From the NCBI RefSeq assembly GCF_004684095.1, contig NZ_SRII01000005.1, forward strand, positions 186,001 to 250,000: a DNA stretch of 64,000 nt, in the 5' to 3' direction. Under the pieces are notes generated by a model. The model made no database searches and had not been told where the DNA came from. It was given only the letters and a program-made list of their open reading frames with translations. This DNA comes from Hymenobacter sp. UV11. Lineage in GTDB: Bacteria; Bacteroidota; Bacteroidia; Cytophagales; Hymenobacteraceae. Both the position numbers and the translations under genes were made by a program. Positions 9,601 to 18,068 of this stretch are shown one piece after another (within the stretch, counting starts at the first letter, position 1; the number at the start of each line of letters is the position of its first letter).

Positions 9601-10246
9601 ACACAGCAGCATAACGGTTCAAAATAAGGGCCACCAGCGCGTGCGCCAGCTCACTTTTGGCTTGTAGCTCAAAGTTAAGCACCTGCCCGGCGCGGTCGAG
9701 CACGGCCACTTTGTTGGTGTCGTGGCCGAAGCCCGCCCCGGCATCGCGTAGGGAATTGAGCACTACTAAATCAAAGTTTTTGCGGTGCAGCTTGTCCTGG
9801 GCGTGCGCCAGCTCGTCTGTAGTTTCCAACGCAAAACCGACGGCAAATTGTTCAGCGCGCTTGCTTTGGCCGAGGGTGGCGGCGATATCCACGTTCTTCA
9901 CCAGCTCCAGCGTGAGCGTTTCGCCCGCTTTTTTAATCTTTTCGGCGGCCACGGTGGCAGGCCGGTAGTCGGCCACGGCGGCGGCAAACACCCAGATATC
10001 CGCCAGCGGTGCGGCCTGGGCAGCGGCCTCGTACATCTGCTGGGCCGTTTCGACGCGCACCGTGGTCACGAGCGGGCTGGCGGGGGGGGGTAGGGCCACC
10101 GGCCCGCTGATGAGTGTGACTGTGGCACCCGTGGCGGCAAAGGCTTCGGCCAGGGCGTAGCCCATCTTGCCCGTCGAGCGGTTGCCCAAAAAGCGCACGG
10201 GGTCAAGGGGCTCGTAAGTGGGGCCAGCGGTGAGGAGAACGCGCAT
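9593..10246 (-). CDS. coaB: Phosphopantothenate-cysteine ligase domain (CoaB), separate ORF
   Basis: 217 residues matching the C-terminal half of bifunctional CoaBC (Dfp), which joins cysteine to 4'-phosphopantothenate in CoA synthesis. It starts with the typical 'VLLTAGPTYEPLDPVRFLGN' segment and continues with 'RSTGKMGYALAEAF' and the 'FAAAVADYRP' motif. In most bacteria CoaC and CoaB are one polypeptide of about 400 residues. Here an ATG opens the CoaB part after a type C repeat. The 69 bases between the CoaC stop and this ATG are in frame and free of stops, so only one TAA separates the halves. It overlaps the DUF4835 gene by 8 bp. Confidence 0.92.
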   Translation of the reverse strand: MRVLLTAGPTYEPLDPVRFLGNRSTGKMGYALAEAFAATGATVTLISGPVALPPPASPLVTTVRVETAQQMYEAAAQAAPLADIWVFAAAVADYRPATVAAEKIKKAGETLTLELVKNVDIAATLGQSKRAEQFAVGFALETTDELAHAQDKLHRKNFDLVVLNSLRDAGAGFGHDTNKVAVLDRAGQVLNFELQAKSELAHALVALILNRYAAVYA

Positions 10247-10251
10247 AACGT

Positions 10252-10324
10252 GTAGGGGAAGCTTTAGCTTGCCGTCTGGACTAATTGGCCGGGGTGAAAA
10301 ACGGCAAGCTAAAGCTTACCCTAC
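10252..10324. repeat. Type C inverted repeat at the CoaC/CoaB junction
   Basis: Arms 10252-10275 and 10301-10324 are reverse complements with one mismatch (core AAGCTTTAGCTTGCCGT). The CoaC stop codon (TAA, 10316-10318) lies inside one arm, and the other arm ends five bases from the coaB ATG. Related arms lie at 6813-6837 and 56581-56681. Confidence 0.88.
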
Positions 10325-10900
10325 AAAAAAACGCCCTAATTCGGCCACAATCTGCTCGGGCTCCAGCATGCGGCCGGGGCCGCTGAGGCCGCTGGCCAGC
10401 TCGCCCGCGGGCGAGTCGAACACGTGGTTGCCAAACGAGCGCAGGCGCTGAATATTTTGCTGCACGGCCGGGTGGGCGTACATATCCAGGTCCATGGCGG
10501 GGGCCAGAAACACGGGGCAGCGCGCCGATAAGTACACAGCGCTCAGCAGATTAGGACACAGGCCCTGGGCCAGCTGGCCCAACGTGTTGGCGCTGGCCGG
10601 AGCAATAACGTAGGCCTCGGCCCACAGGCCCAGCTCCACATGGTTGTGCCACTGCCCACTGGCCGCATCACGCAAAAAGCCCGTCAGGACGGGCTTTTTG
10701 GAGAGGGTACCCAGCGTGAGGGGCGTAACGAAGGCGGCGGCGGCTTCGGTGAGAATCACCTGCACCTCGGCCCCGACCTGCACCAGCAGCCGCACCAGCG
10801 GCGCGGCTTTGTAGGCGGCAATGCTGCCGCTCACACCCAGCAGAATACGGCGGTTATGCAGGTTTCCTGGCTCTTGGTTCCTGGTTTTAAGTTCGGCCAT
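10316..10900 (-). CDS. coaC: Phosphopantothenoylcysteine decarboxylase domain (CoaC), separate ORF
   Basis: 194-residue flavoprotein matching the N-terminal half of CoaBC. Visible motifs are 'ILLGVSGSIAAYKA' (flavin-binding start), 'HVELGLWAE' with His87 (catalytic His of the family), 'PASANT' and 'APAMDLDMY'. The substrate-clamp segment reads 'GELASGLSGPGRM': Ser170 stands where E. coli has the reducing Cys158, and Asp replaces the Asn of PAMN. Both may be clade variants. The first dozen residues are encoded by repeat DNA and the last few by the type C arm. The ATG at 10900 is the only reasonable start. Confidence 0.9.
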   Translation of the reverse strand: MAELKTRNQEPGNLHNRRILLGVSGSIAAYKAAPLVRLLVQVGAEVQVILTEAAAAFVTPLTLGTLSKKPVLTGFLRDAASGQWHNHVELGLWAEAYVIAPASANTLGQLAQGLCPNLLSAVYLSARCPVFLAPAMDLDMYAHPAVQQNIQRLRSFGNHVFDSPAGELASGLSGPGRMLEPEQIVAELGRFFVG

Positions 10901-10941
10901 TTTTCAAAAAGAGAACAACAAACTTGGGAACCAGGAACCTT
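10874..10941. repeat. Imperfect inverted repeat spanning the coaC start and rpoZ stop
   Basis: Arms 10874-10893 and 10922-10941 pair imperfectly (about 16 of 20 positions; core GGTTCCTGG against CCAGGAACC). One arm encodes the non-conserved N-terminus of CoaC, and the other overlaps the stop of the omega-subunit gene. Confidence 0.65.
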
Positions 10942-11278
10942 AGAATAGCTCGCGGGGAATGATAACAGGCGCGGCCTCGGGAGTTTCGTAGTGCAGCTCG
11001 CCGGCAATGAATTCCTCAATAGCCTGGCTGGTAGGCTTAGGCTGGCGCTCGTACTGCTTGCTAACTTCAATCTGCTCGCGGTTTTCGAACACTTCTTCAA
11101 GGTTATCGACGGTGGTAGCAAACTCGGCTAGGCGGTCGGTCAGCTCTTCTTTCAGCTTCACCGACAACTGGTTGGCGCGCTTCGAGATGATGGAAATCGC
11201 CTCGTACACGTTGTTTTTTTCAGTCGTGATGTCGGCCAGGTTGCGGGTAACGATGGAAGCGGAAGCGGGGGTTTTCAT
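10940..11278 (-). CDS. rpoZ: DNA-directed RNA polymerase omega subunit (Bacteroidota type)
   Basis: 112 residues. The core 'ITTEKNNVYEAISIISKRAN' followed by 'LKEELTDRLAEF' is the RpoZ/Rpb6 signature, in which a central helix clamps the beta' subunit. It lies between bamD and coaC, its usual Bacteroidota position. The second ATG (11278) gives MKTPASAS and is preferred to the ATG two codons earlier; both are possible. Confidence 0.85.
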   Translation of the reverse strand: MKTPASASIVTRNLADITTEKNNVYEAISIISKRANQLSVKLKEELTDRLAEFATTVDNLEEVFENREQIEVSKQYERQPKPTSQAIEEFIAGELHYETPEAAPVIIPRELF

Positions 11279-11327
11279 TATCACGAAATTAAACGGTTTT
11301 CAAAAAAAGAGGGGGTAGCCCGTTGAG

Positions 11328-12176
11328 CTAATTAACGGTTGTCGCCGTCGGAGTCGGGTTAGCTTCCGGAACGCTCTTGAGGCGCTCCAGCTCGGCGCGG
11401 CTCTCGTCGAACATGGCCTGGGCCGTGCGGATGTTCTTGCTCTGCGGGTAGGTATCGATGAAGTGCTGATAGAACGCCACGACATCCAAAAAGCGCTCGC
11501 GCTGCTTGCTCTCGATACTTTCCTTGGCCCACTCGTACTGCGCTTGCAGGCGGATATATTCGGCCTGCTCACCGTAGGCCGAGCCGGGATACTGGGTAGT
11601 AAAGTTGCCCAGCGACGTGACGGCCGCCTGGTTGTAGCGTAGGCCATAGTAGAGCTTGGCACTCTGGAACGCCTTGTTTTCCAGCTTCTTCTGCAGCTCC
11701 TGCGACATGGCGTCCGTCTCAGTGCGGAACTGGCTGGTGGGGTAGGTATTCAGGAAATCCTGAATCGTTTCCAGCGCCGTTACCGTGTTGGTCTGGTCCA
11801 GCTCGTAGCCGGGCGAGTCGCGAAACAGTGACTTAGCCCGCAGAAACGACGCCTCCTCTACCAGCGGCGAGTTGGGGTAGGTGTCGATAAACTGCTTGAA
11901 ATAATACGCGCTCAGCACGTAATTGCGCTGCTTGTAATTGGTGTTGGCGAAGTAAAACTGCGCCTTTTCGGCCTCGGGCCGGCCCTTAAGCAGCGGAATC
12001 AGCTCTTCCAGCAACGTACCTGAGCGGAAGAAGTCGCCCTTGTCGTAATACTTGATGGCCGCCTCGTACTTCTCATTGACGTTGGCACTTTTAAGCAGCT
12101 TTTGATAGCCCGTGCAGGACCCTAAGGAAAGAGTGCTGGTAAGCAGAACCGCAGTAATCAGACGAGGAAATCGCAT
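11328..12176 (-). CDS. bamD: Outer membrane assembly lipoprotein BamD
   Basis: 282-residue lipoprotein of the beta-barrel assembly machine. The signal peptide ends in the lipobox LGSC (Cys21). Five TPR-like repeats follow, with typical 'YFKQFIDTYPNSPLVEEASF' and 'FYQHFIDTYPQSKN' units. The C-terminus is Pro/Thr-rich. A TACCTTTG promoter element lies just upstream (12185-12192), so bamD can start its own transcript as well as read through from the OstA-like gene. It leads the block to rpoZ, coaC, coaB, DUF4835 and recN. Confidence 0.93.
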   Translation of the reverse strand: MRFPRLITAVLLTSTLSLGSCTGYQKLLKSANVNEKYEAAIKYYDKGDFFRSGTLLEELIPLLKGRPEAEKAQFYFANTNYKQRNYVLSAYYFKQFIDTYPNSPLVEEASFLRAKSLFRDSPGYELDQTNTVTALETIQDFLNTYPTSQFRTETDAMSQELQKKLENKAFQSAKLYYGLRYNQAAVTSLGNFTTQYPGSAYGEQAEYIRLQAQYEWAKESIESKQRERFLDVVAFYQHFIDTYPQSKNIRTAQAMFDESRAELERLKSVPEANPTPTATTVN

Positions 12177-12184
12177 ATAAAGGG

Positions 12185-12192
12185 CAAAGGTA
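12185..12192 (-). promoter_or_regulatory. -7 promoter element for bamD (TACCTTTG)
   Basis: The minus strand shows TACCTTTG, matching the Bacteroidota TAnnTTTG -7 box, 9 bp before the bamD ATG. A very short leader is implied. Confidence 0.55.
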
Positions 12193-12259
12193 CAAGTAAA
12201 ACGGCGGCCGCGCCACAGGTAGTTCCGCCGCTGGCCGCGCTAGGCTAAGAGTCACGGGG

Positions 12260-14035
12260 CTAGCGCGGGGTTGCAACGGCGGCGGGTTTGGCCGCGGCGG
12301 GGGGGGTAGGCGGCCGCGCCGGAGCCTTGGTTGCGGGCGGGCGGACTTTCGTTTTCGCCTTGGGTTTGGGTCGGGTTTTGGGGCGGGTGCCGGGCTTGGC
12401 TTTGGCCTTCGCCTTGGGTTTGGCCTTTTTGATGTCGCTGGCGAAGTGCTTGCCGAAGACAATGCGGCGGGTAGGGCGCTCGGTGGCCCGCCACTTAAAA
12501 CCCTTCAACTCTTTATTTTCCGGCTTTATCTCGTGCACTGGCGTATAGGTGGCCTCGGGGTTGGTGAGCCAGCTGAGCTGCTTGATTTTATTATCGACGA
12601 AGCGCGCCTGCATGGTGGCCGATACCGACTTGTTGAGGCCGCTCATAGTGGAGTCGCCATCCAGGGTAAAGTAGATACTTTCGGCGTTGCCGAGCACGTC
12701 GATACGGGCCATCTGACTGCGCCGGAAGTAGGCCACCATATTGCGGCCCTTCACCTGGTTGTAGTCTTGCACGGTGTCTTCCTGAATGACAAAGGCGTTG
12801 GAAAACAGGTTGGCCCGCTCCAATTGGCCGTGCTTAAAGCGCAGGTTCATCGAGTCGGAGGTGAGTTGGTTGCGGGCCTGCCACACCACCGGGTCGCGGT
12901 TAAGGTAGATGATGCTGTCCTGGCGGTCGTAGGTGAGCGAGTCGCAGCGGCCCTGCATCTTACCCCGAAAAATCTGCACCTTAGGCCAGGCGTAGATAAC
13001 GGGGCGCTGCACGGCGCGGCCGGGCCGGGTTTCCACGCTCAGCAGCGTATCGGCGGCCAGGTAGAGGGTATCCTTGCCCGAGATATTGCGCACTACCGGC
13101 CGGTCGCCAAAAATCTTGGTGCGGCCCAGCGCCCGCCAGTACAGGCCACGGTCGCCGCGCAGCACCACATTATCCTTCTTCGAAATGAGCGACACGTGGC
13201 CCGTCGCCACGCCGTAGAGCTTCACCTGGTCATACACCAGCGCGTCGCCGCCGAGCAGGTAGCCGGGCGTGTCAATCTTGGCGTTGCGGGCGAAGTTGGA
13301 CACGCGCGTTACCGTATTGTAGGTGCCTTTTTCGGCGTACAGGTCGCCCTGCATGCTTTTGATGCGGGTAGGGCCGTCAAAGTAGGCGATTTTGGAGATG
13401 GTATTAAACGTCAGCGTATCGTTGCGCAGGTCGGTAGCTGCCCCTTGCTCATCGAGCGAAACCAGGTGCACATCGCGCTTAAAGACAAAGACTTTACTAT
13501 TCGTGTCGTAAAAACCCTGCTGGCTATCCAGCGTATTTTTGGGGTCCACGATGTGGCCGCCGACGGTGTAGAAGGCCGTGCGGCGGGTAAGGTCGTAGTC
13601 GAGGGCGGTAGTGGTGAGCGTCATACGCGGGTCGTGCATCACCACGCTCTGGCCGGTCATGCGGGCCAGGCGCTTATTACCATCGTAGTAGCCGTGGTCG
13701 CCGGTGATGGTCATCGTGTCGCTCTGCACGATGCGCACGTTGCTAAACCCTTCAATCTCATTGCGCTCGGTATACTGGTAGGCCGAGTCGCAGTACAGCA
13801 GCACGTCCTGCTGCTTGAACGAGACGTTGCCCAGCAATTTGCGGATTTTGACGCCATTGAAGTCGCCGCCGCGTAGCTCGTCGGCGTGCAGCAGCTCCAC
13901 GGGCGTGCCCTTCACGGGTTGGGCGCGGGCACCGGGGGTAGGCGGCTTGGGGGCCGCAGCAGGCCGGTTTTGAGCGCGCAGAGCCCCCAGGGGCAGCAGT
14001 AATAGGACAAGCAGGAAAAAGCGGAGCAGCGGCAT
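12260..14035 (-). CDS. OstA-like LPS-transport protein with basic Lys/Pro/Ala tail
   Basis: 591 residues with a signal peptide (LLRFFLLVLLLLPLGALRA). Residues about 45-510 consist of repeated OstA/LptA-type beta-jellyroll strands ('LLGNVSFKQQDVLLYCDSAY', 'MTITGDHGYYDGN', 'LDSQQGFYDTNSKVF'), as in Bacteroidota OstA-like proteins that probably help LPS cross the periplasm. The last ~60 residues are a low-complexity basic tail (KAKPKAKAKAKPG and TRPKTRPKPKAKTK) ending in Pro/Ala runs. This is unlike the rest of the protein and resembles DNA- or polyanion-binding tails. It is divergent from tilS, 76 bp away, with a TAACTTTG element upstream. Confidence 0.87.
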   Translation of the reverse strand: MPLLRFFLLVLLLLPLGALRAQNRPAAAPKPPTPGARAQPVKGTPVELLHADELRGGDFNGVKIRKLLGNVSFKQQDVLLYCDSAYQYTERNEIEGFSNVRIVQSDTMTITGDHGYYDGNKRLARMTGQSVVMHDPRMTLTTTALDYDLTRRTAFYTVGGHIVDPKNTLDSQQGFYDTNSKVFVFKRDVHLVSLDEQGAATDLRNDTLTFNTISKIAYFDGPTRIKSMQGDLYAEKGTYNTVTRVSNFARNAKIDTPGYLLGGDALVYDQVKLYGVATGHVSLISKKDNVVLRGDRGLYWRALGRTKIFGDRPVVRNISGKDTLYLAADTLLSVETRPGRAVQRPVIYAWPKVQIFRGKMQGRCDSLTYDRQDSIIYLNRDPVVWQARNQLTSDSMNLRFKHGQLERANLFSNAFVIQEDTVQDYNQVKGRNMVAYFRRSQMARIDVLGNAESIYFTLDGDSTMSGLNKSVSATMQARFVDNKIKQLSWLTNPEATYTPVHEIKPENKELKGFKWRATERPTRRIVFGKHFASDIKKAKPKAKAKAKPGTRPKTRPKPKAKTKVRPPATKAPARPPTPPAAAKPAAVATPR

Positions 14036-14042
14036 TCGGGGC

Positions 14043-14050
14043 CAAAGTTA
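14043..14050 (-). promoter_or_regulatory. -7 promoter element for the OstA-like gene (TAACTTTG)
   Basis: The minus strand shows TAACTTTG, 8 bp upstream of the ATG. A weaker GCATCTTTG on the plus strand (about 14074-14082) could serve tilS, so the 76-bp gap holds divergent promoters. Confidence 0.5.
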
Positions 14051-14111
14051 CGGCGGTGGGCGGGGCCTAACGCGCATCTTTGTAAGCTAGTGCCCTTCTC
14101 TCCTATTTGCT

Positions 14112-15440
14112 ATGCTCGACCAGGTTCGCCAATTTATTATCCAGGAAAATCTTTTTGACCTCGAAGCCGACACCGTGCTGGTGGCCGTGAGCGGCGGCCT
14201 CGACTCGGTGGTGCTGCTCGATGTGCTGCATCGGCTGGGTGCCAAGCTGGCCGTAGCGCACGGCCACTTTGGCCTGCGCGGCGCCGAGGCTGATGCCGAC
14301 GAGCAGTTTGTGCGCAAGCTGGCCAAGCAGTACGAGGTGCCCTATTTCGCCGAGTTTTTCCAGACCAAGGCCTTTGCCGAGCGCGAGGGTATTTCGACTC
14401 AGATGGCGGCCCGGCTGCTGCGCTACCGCTGGTTTGAGCAGGTGCGCGATACGAATGGCTACGCCGCCATTGCCACCGGCCACCACCGCCGCGACCAGGC
14501 CGAAACCATGCTGCTCAACCTCACCCACGGCACCGGGCTGGCCGGCCTGCACGGCATTCGGGCCAAAAACGACCGGGTAGTGCGCCCGCTGCTGGCCCAG
14601 GCCAAGGACGACCTCTACGACTACCTGGTTGAAAACCGCCTTATCTGGCGCGAAGATGCCAGCAACGACAGCCCCGTGTACCAGCGCAACCGCCTGCGCC
14701 AGCAGGTGCTGCCGGTATTGCGCGAGATTAATCCCAACCTCGACAACACGCTGGCCGCCACCGCCGAGCGCGTGGGCGGCGCCGAAGAAATAGTACGCCG
14801 CTACGTGGAAGACACCGCCGCCCAGGCCCGCCGCGACGCGCCCGAGGCCACGTATTTCAACATTGGACTGCTGCAAAACACGGCCGCCACTACCCTGGTG
14901 CTGCACGAGCTGCTGCGACCCTTCGGCTTCTCGTGGCCCGTGACCAAGGAAGTCGTGGCCAGCTTTAAGGGGCTGTCGGGCAAGCAGTTCGATTCGCCTA
15001 CCCACCGCCTGGTGAAGGACCGCGACCAGCTCGTGATTACCCCGCGCCGGCTGGCCCAGTACGGTACCTTTCAGCTGGCTGAGGGCCAGGAAGACTTGCT
15101 GGCCGATGGCCTGCGCCTGCGCGCCAGCCAGCACGAGGGCGCAGGCTACGAAATTCCGCGCTCGCGCAGCACGGCGGCACTTGATATGGACAAGCTAAAA
15201 TTTCCGCTCACGCTGCGGCGCTGGCAGGAGGGAGACTCGTTTATGCCACTCGGCCTGAAGGGTAAGAAGCACCTCAGCGACTTCCTCATCGACCAGAAAG
15301 TGCCCCTCAACCTCAAGGATGATGTGCGCGTGCTAACCTCGGCCGACGGCAAAATCTGCTGGGTCGTGGGCTTCCGCGTCGATGACCGCTTCAAGGTGGA
15401 CGAGGAAACCGCCCGCGTGCTGGCTGTGCAGCGGCTGTGA
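14112..15440 (+). CDS. tilS: tRNA(Ile)-lysidine synthetase
   Basis: 442-residue ATP-dependent enzyme that modifies C34 of tRNA-Ile(CAU) to lysidine. The PP-loop motif SGGLDS is at residues 27-32. 'AVAHGHFGLRGAEADADEQF' and 'ATGHHRRDQAETMLLNLTHG' are family signatures. The C-terminal domain includes 'LRRWQEGDSFMPLGLKGKKH', the tRNA-recognition part. A decayed copy of exactly this C-terminal segment lies 3 kb downstream (18424-18568). A hairpin terminator follows the stop. Confidence 0.95.
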   Translation: MLDQVRQFIIQENLFDLEADTVLVAVSGGLDSVVLLDVLHRLGAKLAVAHGHFGLRGAEADADEQFVRKLAKQYEVPYFAEFFQTKAFAEREGISTQMAARLLRYRWFEQVRDTNGYAAIATGHHRRDQAETMLLNLTHGTGLAGLHGIRAKNDRVVRPLLAQAKDDLYDYLVENRLIWREDASNDSPVYQRNRLRQQVLPVLREINPNLDNTLAATAERVGGAEEIVRRYVEDTAAQARRDAPEATYFNIGLLQNTAATTLVLHELLRPFGFSWPVTKEVVASFKGLSGKQFDSPTHRLVKDRDQLVITPRRLAQYGTFQLAEGQEDLLADGLRLRASQHEGAGYEIPRSRSTAALDMDKLKFPLTLRRWQEGDSFMPLGLKGKKHLSDFLIDQKVPLNLKDDVRVLTSADGKICWVVGFRVDDRFKVDEETARVLAVQRL

Positions 15441-15475
15441 GTGCGCGTAGTACTACCCCCTCTAGCAAAGACAAA

Positions 15476-15504
15476 GGGCCGGGAAGCAACTTGCTTCCCG
15501 GCCC
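15476..15504. terminator. Hairpin between tilS and the GH74 gene
   Basis: A perfect 14-bp stem GGGCCGGGAAGCAA/TTGCTTCCCGGCCC with a one-base loop between convergent genes. The U-rich side (CTTTGTCTTTG) lies on the minus strand, so it ends the xyloglucanase transcript best. Confidence 0.7.
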
Positions 15505-15527
15505 CGATAAGCCTGGCAAACCAACGG

Positions 15528-18068
15528 CTACTGCACCACAAACCGGGTGGTAATCGTAGCCGTTTGGTCGGCGGCCTGCACCAGATACACGCCGGGCTTG
15601 AGGCGCTGCGTGAGGCGGGTAGTGCCAGTAGCGCCGACGGTGGCAGTGCCTTGGTAAACAGGCTGCCCCAGCAGCGTCAGCACGTTGATTTTGAGGAGCG
15701 TACCGGGCGTAAACCCAGCCAGGGCGACTTGCACAAACTCGGGGCCGGCCGGGTTGGGGTACACGCTGATGCTGCGGCCCGCCGCCACGGCTTTGCTTTG
15801 GGTGGTGGCCAGCGCCACGCTCTGGTCGGTGCCGTAGATGATGCCCCTACCCCCGGTAGTAAGGTACACGCGGCCGTAGGTCTGGCGGTCGCCGGCGATG
15901 ATACCCACGAAGCCGTACTGGTGCTTGTCGTCGTTGATGCGCTTCCAGGTGGCACCCGTGTCGTCGGAGCGGTAGAAGCCAAAGACGTTGTTCTGCTTGC
16001 CCATGATGTAAACCGCCGGGTAGCCGGTAGCCGTGGCGGATTTGCCAAAGCCTACGGCAATGGCATCTACCCCCGTCACTTTTTGAAAAGAAGTACCCGA
16101 GTTGGTCGAGCGGTACAGGCCCGCGTTGGGGTCATTGCGGTATGCGCCGGGGCAAGTCAGCCAGAGGTCGCCTTCTTTGCCGAATACGGCCCCGAGCTGC
16201 GCATCGCCAACCAAGTAGCCATCCGTGCGAATAAAGCCCGTGGTGGCAACAGTAAAGGCCGCCCCGCCATTGGTGCTGACCAACACCTGCCCATTCATAG
16301 CGTCGTACACGTAGAATTTCAGCGGGTTTACCCGGTCGGCGATGGGGCGCAGGCTACCCGGCACGTTGTTGGCCGTAATGCCCGTCGAGGCCGTCCAGGT
16401 CGCGCCCCGGTCGGTGGAGTAATACAGGCCACTCGCGGCGTTGTTGGCGGCGGCCGGCTGCAACAGAATGCGGCTGCCATCGGCCGAAGTGGCTATTGAC
16501 CCGCCGGTGGCGGCGTTGGGCGGCAAACCCGCAAATTCGGTGAACGTGGTGCCGCCATCGGTGGAGTAGGCCCCCATTTTAATGACGTTGGTCTGGTAGC
16601 TGACGCCGTACGAACGGACAATGAAGCTGGGCTGCAGCTCGGCAAAGTCGATATCTAGGTTGTTGCTGTGCGACGGCATGAAGCGCGTGGTGGGCACCAC
16701 GTCGGGGTTATCGTGCCGGTAGCCATCCAGGTCATACACCACGCTCAGGAGCGGGGCGCCGGTGGGCGGGCATATCAACCCGCGGGCTACCAGCTCTTCC
16801 AGGCCTTGGTTGTTGAACTTCCAGGTGGGGGTAGTGGGCGTGGCCAGGTCGGCGGCGGTAGCGTTGGCACTGGAAAAGGCCCCATAGCCCGTCACGAACC
16901 AAGCCTTGTTCGAGTCGAAGGGGTCCACGTCTACATCGGCCAGCCAGTGGGGGTCCGATGCGGCATTGGACGGCGAAAGCGAGTGGTCCAGGTTGGCCTT
17001 GTTGGTGGCCCGCCAGTTCAGGATGGCCTTCCAGGTGGCACCCCCGTCGGTGCTCCGAAATATTTCATCGCCGCTGGCGTAGCGGTCAATGGTACTCACG
17101 AAAATAGTACCCGGCTTCAGCAGGTCGAGCGACAGCCCGGCATAGCCCCCGGCCGCTTCCGTACCGGGTAGCGTGGGCTTGATGCTGGTAAAAGCCCCGG
17201 TAGCAGGCACGTATTTCAGCACATCCCCCACGGTCACGTCGTTGGGGCCTGGGCCGTTGCTGTAGGCCAGGTACAACGTGCCATCGGCGGCCAGGGCGGC
17301 GTGGTGGGCCATCAGGTTGGTGGGAGCCCCGGCCACCGGCGCCCAGGTAGCCCCGCCGTCGGTGGTTTTGTAGAGGTTAGGCGCGCCCGTGCGCAGCACC
17401 CCCACATAGATAGTTTTGGTGGCCGTGCCGGCCGGGCTGCTGCTTTTATCAAACAGCACGAAGCTGATACCATTGCTGCCAATGGGCGTAGTAGCTACTG
17501 GGAAGCTGGCAACCTTCGCCCAAGTAACGGCCCGGTCGGTGCTCGTCCAGAGCCCATCGACGCTGGAGCCTAAGAACAGGGTAGTACCTAGATTGGGGTC
17601 TACCTGCAGCGGCTCGCCCGAGCCCCGCCCATTCTCGTTGCCCCCCAGCCGAAAGGTTAGGTTAGACCGGGCCCAGGTGGCACCCTTATCGTTGGAAGAC
17701 AGAATAACGCCATTGTCAGCGTAGGTCTGCGTGTAGGTGCCGGTAGCCAAATACACCCGGTTGGCATCCGAAGGGTCGGGCGCAATGCTGCGAATGCCCA
17801 TCATGTTCATATCGACCCGCGAGATGTCGTCGTTGAGCGGAATCCAAGTCTGAGCCACGGCATTCCAGCGGTAGGCCCCGCCCACGTCGGTACGGGCGTA
17901 CACCACATCCTTTTGCGCGGGGTTGTAGATGATGCCCGAGACGAAGCCGCCCCCCTGGATATTCACGTTTTTCCAGGTGTAGGCAGGAGCGGTTTGGGCA
18001 CCGGCCGGGCCGGCGGCAAGGCCCGCGCCCAGTAGTGCAGCGCACCAGAATGCGTCATTTTTTTTCAT
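15528..18068 (-). CDS. GH74 xyloglucanase-like glycoside hydrolase with T9SS sorting domain
   Basis: 846-residue secreted protein. A signal peptide is followed by two seven-bladed propeller-like halves rich in BNR/sialidase-type repeats ('TDGGATWAPVAG', 'STDGGATWKA', 'STDRGATWTAS'). The beginning 'GIIYNPAQKDVVYARTDVGG' is characteristic of GH74 endo-xyloglucanases, and the aspartate in TDVGG is a likely catalytic residue (family knowledge). The last ~85 residues ('SISVYPNPAGPEFVQVALAG' and onward) form a type A T9SS C-terminal domain, so the enzyme is exported and probably cell-surface attached. Activity on xyloglucan is inferred from family, not shown. It fits the pectin-esterase genes at 50-53 kb as plant cell-wall degradation. 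Confidence 0.88.
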   Translation of the reverse strand: MKKNDAFWCAALLGAGLAAGPAGAQTAPAYTWKNVNIQGGGFVSGIIYNPAQKDVVYARTDVGGAYRWNAVAQTWIPLNDDISRVDMNMMGIRSIAPDPSDANRVYLATGTYTQTYADNGVILSSNDKGATWARSNLTFRLGGNENGRGSGEPLQVDPNLGTTLFLGSSVDGLWTSTDRAVTWAKVASFPVATTPIGSNGISFVLFDKSSSPAGTATKTIYVGVLRTGAPNLYKTTDGGATWAPVAGAPTNLMAHHAALAADGTLYLAYSNGPGPNDVTVGDVLKYVPATGAFTSIKPTLPGTEAAGGYAGLSLDLLKPGTIFVSTIDRYASGDEIFRSTDGGATWKAILNWRATNKANLDHSLSPSNAASDPHWLADVDVDPFDSNKAWFVTGYGAFSSANATAADLATPTTPTWKFNNQGLEELVARGLICPPTGAPLLSVVYDLDGYRHDNPDVVPTTRFMPSHSNNLDIDFAELQPSFIVRSYGVSYQTNVIKMGAYSTDGGTTFTEFAGLPPNAATGGSIATSADGSRILLQPAAANNAASGLYYSTDRGATWTASTGITANNVPGSLRPIADRVNPLKFYVYDAMNGQVLVSTNGGAAFTVATTGFIRTDGYLVGDAQLGAVFGKEGDLWLTCPGAYRNDPNAGLYRSTNSGTSFQKVTGVDAIAVGFGKSATATGYPAVYIMGKQNNVFGFYRSDDTGATWKRINDDKHQYGFVGIIAGDRQTYGRVYLTTGGRGIIYGTDQSVALATTQSKAVAAGRSISVYPNPAGPEFVQVALAGFTPGTLLKINVLTLLGQPVYQGTATVGATGTTRLTQRLKPGVYLVQAADQTATITTRFVVQ

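Noticed and set aside
12446..13876. 476-codon open frame on the plus strand opposite the OstA-like gene
   Set aside because: Its translation is His/Val/Gly-rich without family motifs. It mirrors codon structure of the real minus-strand gene, as is common at high GC.
15441..16499. 352-codon plus-strand frame opposite the GH74 gene
   Set aside because: No recognisable protein features; the minus strand carries continuous propeller repeats and a sorting domain.
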